This document shows, piece by piece, positions 33,840 through 45,141 of a stretch of 64,000 nucleotides of DNA. Numbering within the stretch: the first letter of the stretch is position 1; every line of letters begins with the position of its first letter. A program made the position numbers and the translations under genes. This DNA comes from Parastagonospora avenae f. sp. tritici 18332-5 (Eukaryota; Ascomycota; Dothideomycetes; Pleosporales; Phaeosphaeriaceae). The stretch is taken from positions 124,001 through 188,000 of the forward strand of contig JAFJTR010000014.1 in assembly GCA_022559985.1 (NCBI GenBank). Reading direction: 5' to 3'. The notes beneath the pieces are model-generated. The model did no database searches and had not been told where the DNA came from. It saw nothing but the letters and a program-made list of their open reading frames with translations.

Positions 33840-36800
33840 TTCGAATTACTTCAGACGAACGGTCGTGTCGAATTGCTGAAGTCGAGTCGCGTCGCGAAAG
33901 TGCTAAACCATGGGACTTGCACCCCCCTCTTAAGCCCGCCCATAAACAAAACGTCACTACAATATCTTATCCATCCCCGGGGTTCCTTCATCCCGCAACC
34001 CGAGGCTATGCAAGAACCTATCACCATCCACAGCGACTCTGCAGTTCTCCCCGCGTAACTCCACACCAGCGTTTCTTAGCGTGTGTCGATCACATCAATC
34101 AGCATGGCTCGCTGCCGTTCAGCAAGGATCGGCTGATACTTCTGAAGCCGTAGCGGCACTTTGGGCTAGAAATATGGGGGTTTCAATTGCTCACGTCATG
34201 CTGGTTTGATGCCGAGCAAAGAGGCTTGGTGATGCTTCGGTTGCTTGCCAATGGGATGTGGGGCGATCTCCCCGCATAGCGTGGGCTTGTGACGTGCTTC
34301 TTTGAACCACTGGAGTGTGGCGGGACGAATCGTGCCTGTTTTGCAAAACCAGTACTACTGACTATTTATCAGCCATGTGCAAGGCTCCGCATATTCGTGA
34401 CCTGCTCAGGGCCTTACAAAGTACCAATAGACGAATGCGATCCAGCTGGTGTCACCAGGCCCAGCAATAATCAGTGATCGTGCTGGGGTTTTCATACGAC
34501 GATACAGTAACCTGAAGTTCTTTAGTACATTAACAAATACTAAATGTAAGTATAAAAGTATCGCTAGGTCGGCTGTGAGGCTTTATAGATATTCTTTGCC
34601 TGCGTTAAGCTTTTGCAAAAGCATCCAAGCTGGCTGTTCGCCGCTCACGAATTATTACCAGGGCTGGTGGTGTATAACCATCACAGCGTCGCTCTGCGAT
34701 AGTGCTAAGAGCTTGAGAAAATGCACGCGAATTCTTGTAGTAGAGACAGCAATACGATCTTGACCTGGGTCAGAAGGAGATACACAGTAGCTGTTGTACC
34801 AGTCTCCTTGTTAAGTAGCTTTACCCGGCTCTTGCTGCTTCGTTTCCACGGCCTTTGTAAAGTCCTAAGCATGCTTGCGTGTAGGCAGAGCATTCGCGAT
34901 TGCCCGCCTCTTCATAATAAGAGAAATGATTCCGATGATAATGATGAATGCAGCAAATGCAAACCTGACCTGGAAAGACTTATCGTGTCTGCTGCTGCAC
35001 TACTTCCGACGTGGCTGCGAGCGTCTTCAGAAAGCTGTGCAACGTAACCTCCCAGATTTGGAAAAGCCGTGATGTTTGGTCAGCAAGATTACAGCCTCTT
35101 GCGCAGGAAGTGCAACGTCACAGGCAAGCTGATTTATGGTTTTCCAACATATTCACTAACATGACGGATGCGTTTGGTGTTCGTCCTAACGTTACTGCAA
35201 GGCGGTAATGAGATTAAAAGCAACACCATTGCGATGGCAACGACAGGGTCACTGCATTCTTAGCGAGAAAGCCATACCCCACGCCTGATTACGGACCTGA
35301 TGAAGAAGAGCTGCCACTAGTTAGTGCAGTCTGATATGCTCCGTCATAGCAGAGGACCTAGCAGATACGCCATGGCCAGCACAAAATGAGGCCCAACTAG
35401 ACGACGATCTTCTCTGGCATTACTAGCTTCAAAATCGAGTCGGAGGTTGAAATCCCGAGCAGTTGGTGCCCGGGAATGAACAGGATTCTGCCGAGCGAGG
35501 GATAATATTTTGGATTTGATAGCTGATCATCAAACGTGGTGAAAGTCAGAAAGACTAAAGCACTTGGGTTGGAAAAGCCCCGGCATGTCAACAAGTAGGC
35601 CGTCACAAGCCATGGTCCCTGCTCTCGAGCGTCAAGGCTGCTTGTGACGTTGATGAGAGTCGTCATCACAACTGAGCTGTCAAGAGCTTAGGCAGATACG
35701 CAAAGCCATATTCAAGCAATGATCGTGTGCCTTCTGGATTGGCCGTGGTCTGGGACCACTACTGCGGCTGTAACCTCCGCAGGGCTGTCCCCCGTTGTAC
35801 TCCTATCGCTGTCAACCATGGAGATTATTGTGCGCTAATATGACTTGCGCTGTCCCGCTTCAAGCGAAAGTTCGATGAAGAGCACTAGCGTGTAGCTTAT
35901 GCCAACTCGAAACAACACTGAGGCAGAGACGATAGGAGACCAGACAGTGAAAGTTGAAAGAGTCTGAATATCTTTCTCGGTAACGCGATATGTTCGATTT
36001 CGTGAGGTGCGGCTATCGTGAGGGCGTCCAACGTGAGCTAATGATGAGTGCGTGAGAACGCGTTGCGTCCTCACGATTAGTTGTGTTTGATGAGCATGCA
36101 GGGCAAAGAAGCCACCCCGGGTATGACATCGTTTGCTGTACATGCGTTCGTGTACCAGGGAAGATGCTGCTTGTATCACCTGTCAGGAGGTCATTTAGGA
36201 CTGATTAGGATGAGTTGAAAGTGAAGGGCGAGTCGGAAGGCGTGCGCTAGCTGGAGCCGGAATCGCGGTAGGACCATTTGTCCGCCCCTGCGTTCGTAAT
36301 TGCTCATCTCGATTGCTTTCTGACAAGCATCAACATCTTCCATCTTTTCCATGAACATCTCCAGCGTCATCGCGCGCGCAGTGGAACGATCGAGGTCGTT
36401 CTGTTAGGAGTAGCTACTCGAGCTCTAGTCTTGGAGCCCACTGGATGGGACCCCGGCGATACGCACACATCCGGCGACCTCGATTGCTACGCGAGGACGT
36501 TCGAGCTCTGCTCTCACAGAGAAGCAGAGAGAGTCGTGCGTCAACGCTCCACAGCGTGCGCCACAGTGCAGTAGAGTTGAAAATGGTGAAGAAGTGGCAG
36601 CCGTTGGCCCTTCTGGTCTGCGATGCAACGCGGCCCGCAACGGTGAGGTAGCAGCCGCCTCATCAAACGTGGCGCTACGAAAGTAAGTGGGAGGAGATGC
36701 TGGTCAGTGTCCGCATACTTTCGGCCGTTCAAGAACTGTTCTTTGAGCCTCATATTTAACCTTTTTGTGAGGTTTGAAGATGCCTGCGTGTTAGTGCCCC

Positions 36801-37021
36801 ATGTTTGAGGTGATTGGGGCTTCTTAAACACGACCCTGTCGCGTGCTTTCCTTTGACGTCAAACTTCCTCGATCCGATCGCGCTTTCCTTCATTGCGATT
36901 CGTAGCTGCGCTCTACACGCGCACGCTTTCCAGTCTTTACCTACTGTCTTTACTATACTGACTCTCATTTGTCGCGCACTCCTACTGTCTAATTCTACAA
37001 CACTTCACATCAATCCAACTA
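33840..37021. other. 3.2-kb gene-poor island, probably decayed
   Basis: No intact gene was found. From about 34480 to 35700 the sequence is A/T-richer than the flanks and full of short interrupted frames, which fits decayed or RIP-affected DNA. A 14-bp perfect palindrome (GCTTTTGCAAAAGC) lies at 34609-34622. A transporter relic is listed separately. The last 150 bp form the leader of the next gene. Confidence 0.4.
35397..35720 (-). pseudogene. Relic of a DHA2-type MFS drug transporter (N-terminal fragment)
   Basis: The minus-strand frame reads ALDSSVVMTTLINVTSSLDA and then REQGPWLVTAYLLTCRGFS. This matches the TM1-TM2 pattern of DHA2 MFS pumps (ALDxxIVxTALPxI...W..TAYLLT). An in-frame TAA lies directly before ALDSS, and after RGFS the expected loop motif is lost. 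No other transporter exon was found. It is best read as a degraded fragment. Confidence 0.4.
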
Positions 37022-39655
37022 ATGACTTCCCGGGACTTCAGCGATGCGCTGGAGAAACTTGACAACGACGCGTCGAACGTGCACCTGCATGGGCTCATCA
37101 CAGCTGGCATCCAGAGTGATGAGGGATTGCCTGCTGTCGCCGAGGACTATCTTCGCGCCTTTTGCAACACGAGCCTGTCTTACTCACAGCGAAGATGGAT
37201 CGGAATTGCGCTGGCGGCCATGCTAGACGCGTCTTCCGAAGTGGTCGGCCACATGGAATTTGTCGAACAGCAACTGCAAGGGCTGGGCGACGTCATCCTC
37301 AACTCTAACGAGCGCGAAGAGACCAAGTTCGTCGCCGGCCTTGCTATGAGGCAAGCACTTGAGCAACACATCGACTTTTCCTGCTTCTGGCGGTCAGACA
37401 AAGTGAGAAATAGCGCTACGAACTTCCCTGGAACGTCCGGACCTCAGTGGATGCGCAAGTTCCACAGCTTTCTCGACACCTTGGGCGCTCTGCATCTTGC
37501 CAACCCCATCACTGATCCTTATATTGCCTACCCTGCAGCAGTTGTGAGCTCGGATGGCTTCCAATGGGGCTGCATCGACAAAGGCGCGCCTGTTCTCATC
37601 GCTCAGAAGGACCTCCTCACGATGCTCTTTCCCGACGAGTCTCAAAGGGAAATTCAGTTCCTAGACGTGCCAATCGCCAACATCAACAGCACAAAGACCC
37701 GGCGCTCTGCACCTCTCCATGATTCGCAATCTCGCCAGACAGACCACGAACCCTGGGATCTCGTCATAACGCTCAAACACAATGCAGAGACTTTCCGCCT
37801 CAACTCATCGCAGCGCAACGCGACCGAGCTCACGATAATGTTCACAGACGCAGATGCAGCTAAGCATTGCGGAATGGCTATTGAGGACCTTCAACAAAGC
37901 CTTGGCACGCAACGTACAGTTTGTCGCAGCAGTCCCATAGCAATCACCCGATCCCAACGATCACAAAGCTCGACCGATCAGCTCGGCAAAACTCCAATAG
38001 ACGCAGTACGGACCCCAATGCGATCCCCAAAACTTGATGCGCCCAAATCTGTTTCATCAGCCTTGGACGGGTTGACCTTGATTTCGAACAAGAAATCGTA
38101 CGGCAACGGCAAACTACCCAAGGTGTCGCAAGCTCTAAAGATCAAAGCTTCTCAACAGATAAGCAAGCCATCAGAGGACGTTGACATGGAAGAAGCAAGC
38201 GAAGAGATGTCTTCGCCATCAGAAGCAGCACCTGAGCCTCGCAGAACGAGGAAAACAAGTGCCGCTTCTCAACGCCGTGCAACTGTCTCTCAAAAGAAGA
38301 CCAACAACAAGCGAAAAGCAGAAGAAGACGACGCGTTCGTCCCAAACGCCCAGAAGATGGTGAAGAAAAGCGTGCCGAAACGAAACTCTGTTGCAGAGCC
38401 GAACACCGGCAACAAAAGCTCGAAGAAGGCCACTCGACGACGCAGATCTAGAGAGCTTGTGAAGTCCGACTCGTCGGCTGCGGCCTCGCGAACGTCACTC
38501 ATTGGAGGTCTGCTAGGCTTGCAGAACCCGTCTGCCACCAAGTCAGCGCCGTCCTTGGCTCCACCTCCACCTTCTACTCCGCCTCGCCGCAGATCCTTAC
38601 CAGGCCGTCAGCCGCGCACGCCCATGGAGCTACGTAAGAACCTCAGAAGGCCTGCTCCCCTGATACTGATATCTCCTGTTGGAGACGACGAGGATGATGG
38701 CCCTCCGACTGGAGCAACCGATATGGCGATTCTCTCCAGCAACAGCAAAGCTGTACCTGCGTCTCCACGTGCAGAGTCTACTGCTATCTCTGGACATGCA
38801 GACTCCTTCGGTATTGATCTCGAAAAGCTGACTGCACAAATCCAAATCATGAAATCCGATCCCTTCAAGAAGCGTCGCGAAGGTCTGAAAAGGTCTTCCT
38901 TCACCCGGCGTCTGACAGGAGACGATCTGCTAGTTGAGCAACCATCCACAATCGACGCCCCGCGCCTGTGGAAAGCTGGGGACGAGAATGAACCCCGTAG
39001 CTCCCCTATCGAGTTGATCTTTCCGGCCAGAGCTGGGAGCGAGCCCCTCCCGGAGCCCTCCGTGGGCGACTCAATCCTTGCGGCTCCACAGCAAGTTGTT
39101 GAGGATACTCAGACACAGCAGGATGTCGAGGCTCAGGATGATGTTGACATGGACGGCGATGATACCTTGGTCGATGGCGACGATACCTTGGTCAATGACG
39201 ATTCTGAAGAGCAACTGCCAACCTACAAGGATTCGCCCTCCAACATCTACTTCCGCTCTTCTCCACCAGAGTTGGGCACACCAAGCAGCCACAGCTCGAC
39301 GTCTGCTGAACATGAGCCTTCTCCTCGAACTCCTCCTCGTAGCTCCCAGGCCGAGGAAATGGAGTGGGAGGCCACTCTCCAACCTCACCAACGCGATATG
39401 CATGACTTGCTCATGCGCGTGTCGAAGCGCGTGCTCCGCCATGTTGTCGATAATGAGACTGCTGTCACCGACATTGCGGATGTGTACGCCAACGATGGCG
39501 AGCACTACGTCAACGAACTCCTCCAGCGCCAGGAGACCGAGTGCAAGCAGCTCTGGAACAACATGAACGGCAACAAATTAGCCCTGAAGGACGAGATGGG
39601 TGCTTCGCTCACAGCCCTGGCGCAAGAGAGGAAGCGCATCGGCAGCGTCTGCTAG
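37022..39655 (+). CDS. Large nuclear-looking protein, possible meiotic chromosome-axis protein (SYCP2/Red1-like)
   Basis: Single exon, 877 aa. Residues about 1-220 are helical (LEKLDNDASNVHLHGLITAG, YSQRRWIGIALAAML) and ARM-like. A strand-rich segment at about 220-300 (IQFLDVPIANI, PWDLVITLKHNAETFRLN, TELTIMFTDADAAKHC) resembles a PH-type fold. A long Ser/Lys/Pro-rich middle has basic clusters (KKATRRRRSREL) and an acidic repeat, DGDDTLVDGDDTLV. The end is a helical, coiled-coil-like region (HQRDMHDLLMRVSKRVLRHV to the C-terminus). This order of helical domain, PH-like domain, disordered region and coiled coil is that described for meiotic axis proteins of the SYCP2/Red1 type. The assignment is inference from architecture; an unrelated chromatin protein is possible. 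Confidence 0.75.
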   Translation: MTSRDFSDALEKLDNDASNVHLHGLITAGIQSDEGLPAVAEDYLRAFCNTSLSYSQRRWIGIALAAMLDASSEVVGHMEFVEQQLQGLGDVILNSNEREETKFVAGLAMRQALEQHIDFSCFWRSDKVRNSATNFPGTSGPQWMRKFHSFLDTLGALHLANPITDPYIAYPAAVVSSDGFQWGCIDKGAPVLIAQKDLLTMLFPDESQREIQFLDVPIANINSTKTRRSAPLHDSQSRQTDHEPWDLVITLKHNAETFRLNSSQRNATELTIMFTDADAAKHCGMAIEDLQQSLGTQRTVCRSSPIAITRSQRSQSSTDQLGKTPIDAVRTPMRSPKLDAPKSVSSALDGLTLISNKKSYGNGKLPKVSQALKIKASQQISKPSEDVDMEEASEEMSSPSEAAPEPRRTRKTSAASQRRATVSQKKTNNKRKAEEDDAFVPNAQKMVKKSVPKRNSVAEPNTGNKSSKKATRRRRSRELVKSDSSAAASRTSLIGGLLGLQNPSATKSAPSLAPPPPSTPPRRRSLPGRQPRTPMELRKNLRRPAPLILISPVGDDEDDGPPTGATDMAILSSNSKAVPASPRAESTAISGHADSFGIDLEKLTAQIQIMKSDPFKKRREGLKRSSFTRRLTGDDLLVEQPSTIDAPRLWKAGDENEPRSSPIELIFPARAGSEPLPEPSVGDSILAAPQQVVEDTQTQQDVEAQDDVDMDGDDTLVDGDDTLVNDDSEEQLPTYKDSPSNIYFRSSPPELGTPSSHSSTSAEHEPSPRTPPRSSQAEEMEWEATLQPHQRDMHDLLMRVSKRVLRHVVDNETAVTDIADVYANDGEHYVNELLQRQETECKQLWNNMNGNKLALKDEMGASLTALAQERKRIGSVC

Positions 39656-40146
39656 CCGCGCATACACAATAGATCACGCTTGCGATATCGAATCATGACA
39701 CAGATATTTACGACGACAAGTTGCCACGACAGCGATGGAAGGGCTTCGGATTTCGGGTTTTTAGTTAAGCGATGGGATTGTGCGAGCCTTTGTTGATACG
39801 ATGACGAACTTTACGCAGACATGACTTTTCACTTCTCAAGTATAACACTTCTCTACCGAGGCCTTCATAGGGCGCTTAATACATAATATAATCCATTTAA
39901 TACATACGCAAGGCGCATCATCTTGTACGTTTGCTTGTTACAACATGAACATGATCGTATCGCAATGACTTGGGTCAGTGCCATTGGAGCAGTGAAGAAG
40001 CTGCCAAGAGTATCACAATATTGCGTTCCGGAGCACATGTGACATTGACTTTATTTCTTCATTACACATCTCAGCTATCTCTACTGCACGGCTATATCTT
40101 ATGAAGCCTTTTCGATCCCTCCCCAATTTGCACACAGCTTCCACGT
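39656..40146. other. Convergent intergenic region
   Basis: 491 bp, A/T-rich, between two 3' ends. No gene seen. Confidence 0.4.
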
Positions 40147-41065
40147 CTATTGAAAGCTCTTAAGCAGCTCCTGCAACTGCGCATACGTGTCCTCCGGGTT
40201 CTTAACCTTATGCCCAATCGTCCTCTCATCGCTATAGATCTCCCAGTCATTCCCACCCTCATACGCCTTGTCACCATAGAAGTGAATCTTATCATACACA
40301 ACACCACTGCGACTCTTCTCCTCGGCAACGTGCTTCAAGCAGTACGTCTTGTCCCAGCCGGTGGGGAACACATCGAAGGAGATTTGTCCGCCGATGGAGT
40401 ACGTGAGGCCGAGGTCTGGGAACTCCTTCTTCAGCGCGGCGACCATGGTGGGGCGGATGTTGTGCTCGATGTCGTAGGCTTGGTAGTCGTTGCGTTCCTG
40501 GACGGAGGCGTTGCGGCCGATGGGCGAGACGTTGATCATGCCGTTGCGGAACTCGACGAAGGTGCCGCGCTTGACGGGGATGTCGAGGTCGGCGATGTAG
40601 TGCAGGATCCTATAGGGAAGTGTTGTTAGCTACTGCGTGAAGCGGGGTGTGATGTCTGACATACCATTTCACGAGCTTGTTGTACTGCTCCTGGCCGATC
40701 CAGGAAATGAAGCTCTGGCTGGGCAGCTCCTCGCCGAGGCGGTATGCGGTCAGACCGTTCTCCGCGAAGCAGAAGTCGAAAAGTGACGTGACATTTACAT
40801 TCGCGGTCGCGAGCTGTTCTTGCTGCTTGACAAGGTTGGAGCCGCCGACGAAGCCAATGGCAACCTTGTGGCGGAGCTCTGAGAGCAGCTGGAGCATCTC
40901 GGGCTTGACAAGCTGTGGTGGCTGTCAGTATGTCTCCATCGTTCTGAAAGTGGAGAGACATACCTGACGAGGCTTTGTGAGTGTGTCATCAACATCGAAG
41001 AGAACGATGGTGTTTTTGACCGGACGCTGGTCAAGCGTTGGGTAGATTGATGCCGCGGCAGCCAT
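40147..41065 (-). CDS. SEC53: Phosphomannomutase
   Basis: Three exons, 41065-40964, 40912-40665 and 40609-40147, give 270 aa. The HAD nucleophile motif is LFDVDDTLTKPRQ, with the two catalytic Asp residues; the third position is Asp where many PMMs have Gly. GFVGGSNLVKQQEQL, FAENGLTAYR, EFRNGMINVSPIGR, the cap-domain GGQISFDVFPTGWDKTYCL and FYGDKAYEGGNDWEI follow in the expected order. The enzyme converts mannose-6-phosphate to mannose-1-phosphate for GDP-mannose, and thus for glycosylation and cell-wall mannan. It is cytosolic and essential in yeast. Confidence 0.95.
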
Positions 41066-42676
41066 TGTGGATGTTGTGTTGTTATTCGTGTTGTGAAGTT
41101 TCCCTGTCCAATTTATAGGCAGGAAAGGTCAATTGATCAATCGGAAAGTCGAACAGGCGTCTTTGAGCAAAGCAAGGGAGCAATGGTGGACTTGATATTT
41201 GGAGATATAAATCTGGAGGGGCATGCAGCCATTGGCGATCCTCACCGCAGTTTGACGTGGGGTGTACCTGCCTTAACCACATTTGGCCAGGCTAGCCGGC
41301 TGGACCCTGAACTTGTGGTCACGATGGTTCCTCAAGGAAGCTAAAATCTCGAGTTGCTGCAATCTGTTCATTGAAGCGTTCGTATGGTGAGTCAATTCGG
41401 TCCCTAGCTCAGGGGCGTATCACGTTCACTACCTCTTCTGACCAAGGGCATAGTATCGAACGCGTGGTGCTGACCATGAGCCAAAAAGGAAGTGCTTTCG
41501 TCTGCACGTGAAGGCATCTTTTTCTCTGTTCGAATTGCCGGAGAATCGCTTCATCAATCTTCCATATGATGCCCTACCGCATGGCCTACAGTGGTACGCG
41601 ATGTCACGAAGACCGATCTGCATTGGCCGATTGAAGCCTTCCCTGGAGCACAGTACTCCTGTCCAATGTCCGCACATGCATTCGCATCTTGTGAAGAACA
41701 TATCTAGACTTTGGGGTTACCAGTCATCACGTTGTGTAATACCTCAGTGCCTCCTCGATATCCTTGATTCGATTGCAAAGACGTACACGACCAAGGACCT
41801 CAGTCGCATACAACTAAGCTCCGAATCAGCGTCTCAATGGCAGTTTTCTAGCAAGACAACTCCAAGTTTTCTTGATCTTCAGACATGTATGGCAATCAGA
41901 GACGGCTACCACCTACTGCGACTCAGGAGAGGCCTGTATAATGGACACGAGACCATCCTGTCCTTGCAAACACCACCACTTCATGGCTTACTCGAAACGC
42001 AGCCACATCCCTAGGAACAGAACAAACAGGCTTTGCATGCGAATCTGGTGATCACCAACATTCGGCTCAAGCTTGACATGCGATGCACCAGTCGGTACGG
42101 TCCGTGAAATATCTACGGTCTGAGTCGAGCTCATTATCCGGCATCTATTCATATGGGGACTCCGATTGATTAAACGAAGAAAGGCAGTGCTTGCGAGAAT
42201 GTCTTGGTCACTTGTCGATTAGGCCGTTGTTGCGCGCTGTGCCACGGCGGGAGGAGCGTAATGGTGGGGCAGAGTGAGCCCTGCGTGGACTCCGCCCTCC
42301 GCCGTCGTTGATCCTTGTACAAAGGATACGCGTATTCACTATACATAAGGTCGGATCGGAAAGACGCAATGTTGGAAGCAATTCTGGGCTCCGTTGACTA
42401 CCCAAAATTGCCAGCCCTGTCCCTGCGTGGAATGTGGGTCGATCCGAGCTAGCAACCCTAACAATAGCAAAATACGCCAAACAACGTCACTGTTCCGCCG
42501 GCGCCCGCATAGCTTCGTGCGACAATCATCAAACAATCGACGTAAGCCGACTGTTGCACACATACTTCGAAATCGGTCAACGTGCGAAGAGATCTAAAAC
42601 TCTTGGGACTGATATATCTGAGGAACAGATTCGACTTGCTGAAGAGCTCTGGCGAGGGCTTTCATACCAACACAAC
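41066..42676. other. Intergenic region with one weak ORF
   Basis: 1.6 kb between SEC53 and the small membrane protein gene. Apart from the weak frame listed at 41508, nothing was recognised. Confidence 0.4.
41508..42014 (+). CDS. Uncertain ORF, 168 aa
   Basis: An uninterrupted frame with no recognised domain. It is Ser/His rich and has no signal peptide or membrane segment. It is kept only because it is longer than the surrounding random frames; it may be non-coding. Confidence 0.2.
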   Translation: MKASFSLFELPENRFINLPYDALPHGLQWYAMSRRPICIGRLKPSLEHSTPVQCPHMHSHLVKNISRLWGYQSSRCVIPQCLLDILDSIAKTYTTKDLSRIQLSSESASQWQFSSKTTPSFLDLQTCMAIRDGYHLLRLRRGLYNGHETILSLQTPPLHGLLETQPHP

Positions 42677-43355
42677 ATGTCGACAGTTACCTCACACGAC
42701 CATCACAACAGCCAACTTCTTCCGCCAAGCCCACCGCCATCACCACCCTCCACACGTCGAAGACAGAAAAAAAGACACGACTCTTTCGATAAGCTCGCCA
42801 ACACTCCTATACCCTCTCCGCCGGGATCTCCAACACATGGACCTGTCGCAGACGATGATGAAGACTCGTCACTCCGAAAAGTATGCACGAACTTTTGACC
42901 ACCTCGTAGCATGAAACTGACACACCCAGGTCATCCTCACACCCTTCCTCTTCATCTCCTTCATTCTCTCTCTCAGCTTCGTCAACCTCCGCGACCGAGC
43001 ACATCGCACATACGCGAACTCCAACACATCTGTCCTGACGTACCTCTACCCTTCAACTTGGTGGGATGCAGAGCCATACCAAGACCCTGACGACTCGAGA
43101 TGGGGCATGAGAGGTGCGGCGACCCATGTTGAGCCTGACGATGCGATAAGCCCAAGTCAAGGCGGAAAGAAAAAGAAGAAATCATGGCATCTGAATAAGA
43201 AGATCAGGAAAGTCGTAAAGCTAGAAGTCAGTGACGCGTTTGAGATGAGTGGGAAGGTTATGCTTGGCATGTGTGCGATGATGGTGGTGGGCTCGGTGGT
43301 GTTCTGGATAGCAGCGAAGGGGATGTTGACAACCGTGACGAGCATGTTGTCTTGA
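42677..43355 (+). CDS. Small two-pass membrane protein of unknown function
   Basis: Two exons, 42677-42880 and 42930-43355, join in phase 0 to 209 aa; the intron uses GTATGC and CCCAG. The N-terminus is Pro/Ser rich with SPPPSPPSTRRRQKKRH. Membrane segment 1 is about 71-86 (LTPFLFISFILSLSF). A hydrophilic loop contains LTYLYPSTWWDAEPYQDPDD and a Lys run (GGKKKKKSWHLNKK). Membrane segment 2 is about 180-200 (MLGMCAMMVVGSVVFWIAA). The clean splice supports a real gene. I do not recognise the family. Confidence 0.7.
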
Positions 43356-44241
43356 GCGAAAGCACCAAGGCGCACACAATTGGAAAATTCGACTCCGGAG
43401 GCTACAGCGTTTTTGAACATCTACTAGCGGGCTGTGGTGTCTACATGCACATGCGGCGTAACGATACACCACTGGTATGCAGGCAGGAGGTGATGCATCA
43501 CGACTTACGACCTTACGAGATAGATATCATTCTTATGAAGCGCATAGATAGATAGCAATAAATAGAACAACATGATCAACATCATTCTCCCCTGGAAAAT
43601 CATAGAATGCACCAGTGAAAGAGCCCAGCAAAAACATAAAGCCCACAAAAAAAGCGCAAAAAAGTTCAGAGCCCATTATAGTCCCAATTGAGGGATCGAA
43701 TTTGGGGATCGAACTCCTAATCTTTCCACCCTCGCTCATGATTAGGCAAGCAAAGGGTGGGAGTGGGTTGTATATGAGACCTATGCGATTGGGCTAACAT
43801 CTCACACCGTCTTGTAACCGATCGAGGCGAAGTGATGGCTAATTGTTGGAAATAAATAGGTGGTTGTAGGGAATTGTAGATCTGTGGGGCGGGAAATGGC
43901 CAGATGTTCAGGTAGTGAAAGGGTTTTCGTGCGTTATGGTGAGCTGAGATGTCCAGACTTCGGTAGAAGAGAATTTGCTGCCGCGTATGTCTGCTATGCC
44001 TGGAAGTAAGATGTACCTTTCACTTTGAAGGAGTTCTCTCTAAGTCTTAGATACATATCGTTCTTTCAGTCTGTTTCTTTGAAGTGGGATTTGTAGCAAA
44101 CAACACACTGTGAGATCCTCATAAGGCTGCTGTACTCCCAAGATGATATTAGTCCGGGACAACAACACCGCTACTGCGCACAAACTTCACGCGTTCCACG
44201 AACTACCTTTATAGTCGACGCTTCGCTATCACAGATACCCA
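43356..44241. other. Intergenic region with SINE-like element
   Basis: 886 bp with no gene; the tRNA-derived element is listed separately. Confidence 0.4.
43645..43810 (-). mobile_element. tRNA-derived SINE-like element
   Basis: On the minus strand there is a pol III A box, TAGCCCAATCG (complement of 43786-43796), and a B box, GTTCGATCC (complement of 43706-43714). About 80 nt separate their starts, and T runs follow at 43658-43663 and 43647-43653 that would end pol III transcripts. The bases do not fold into a proper cloverleaf, so a functional tRNA is unlikely. A tRNA-derived SINE or tRNA pseudogene is the best reading. Confidence 0.4.
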
Positions 44242-44812
44242 ATGATGAACGAAACGCACTTCCAAAGTGACACCGAGATGGGAGCTCAGCGCAACAAGCA
44301 CATAGAGGCGAAAGTCAGACTGCATTCAAGGTTCGACGTGTTCGATCCAGCGCTCCTCGACAGAATCAAGACGTCCATTGCCGAGTCACTATCGAACCAG
44401 AGCAACGCCACTGGTGCTGGTTAGAAGTTTGTATGGCAGGTCACCGTGTACACTTTCCTGGAGCCAGAAGTATCTTTCAAAATCCCTACCGTGGCCTTTG
44501 GCTACAGATGCGCCGATCTCAACAAGCGAGTTAGCTACCTCTATGCAGATCTGAACGAGGCAAATCTCTACGCTCTGGATAAATTCAAAGAGATGAGTTG
44601 CATATGGTAGACCAGGTGGGATGACTTCACTAGCAGAAACCCCCACATATCGCGACCACTATCTCTTGAGACACTTCGAATGCGTTGACTTCAGGCACGA
44701 ATACCACAGACCATGGTTCCTGGAATACATTCCTCACAGTGAGCCGCCATATCAGACTCAGGATTTGGAGAGATTGGCTGGGGATTTGGCCAGGATGGCG
44801 TTCTTGCTTTAG
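44242..44812 (+). pseudogene. Broken or misread small gene of unknown function
   Basis: Coding-looking sequence continues in one frame past an in-frame TAG at 44422-44424: MMNETHFQSDTEM..., then KFVWQVTVYTFLEPEVSFKI and ADLNKRVSYLYADLNEANLY. A 40-bp intron (GTTGCA...TAGCAG, about 44594-44633) would join it to a last exon ending FLEYIPHSEPPY...ARMAFLL at 44812. Alternatively, an intron of about 100 bp starting GTGTTC near 44338 and ending TATGGCAG removes the TAG and keeps the frame. So this is either a pseudogene or a three-exon gene. No domain was recognised. Confidence 0.45.
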
Positions 44813-45141
44813 TCACGAAGCGGAGGACTTGATTACATGACAAAATTCAGGAGCGTACAGGGCCAGACAACGTCGCGTTCGCTGTAGAATGGTGGATATA
44901 CGTTTGTGTAGAGCGCGTAGAGATACTGTAGTGAATCGAGAGTGCGAGCTACATATGCCAATGTCGTTAATCTTCGATGCTGGGGTGTGAAGTTGCGTGA
45001 GGAAGTACGTTGGAGTCCGAGCGCTTTCCATCCGATCACAAGCCGAGGTTCGCGTGCGCGATCAATGTCAACCACCGCGTCGTTCGTCCCGGGCCATCAA
45101 CACTCACAACTCGTCGCAATCTCTCTACATCCCCCATAGAC
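44813..45141. other. PEX10 upstream region
   Basis: 329 bp with no recognised gene. Confidence 0.4.

Noticed and set aside
34449..35208. Possible transposon open reading frames
   Set aside because: Frames are short and interrupted and no transposase or polymerase motif could be read; kept only as a decayed island.
43645..43810. Functional tRNA-Met
   Set aside because: A and B boxes are present, but D, anticodon and T stems do not pair into a cloverleaf.
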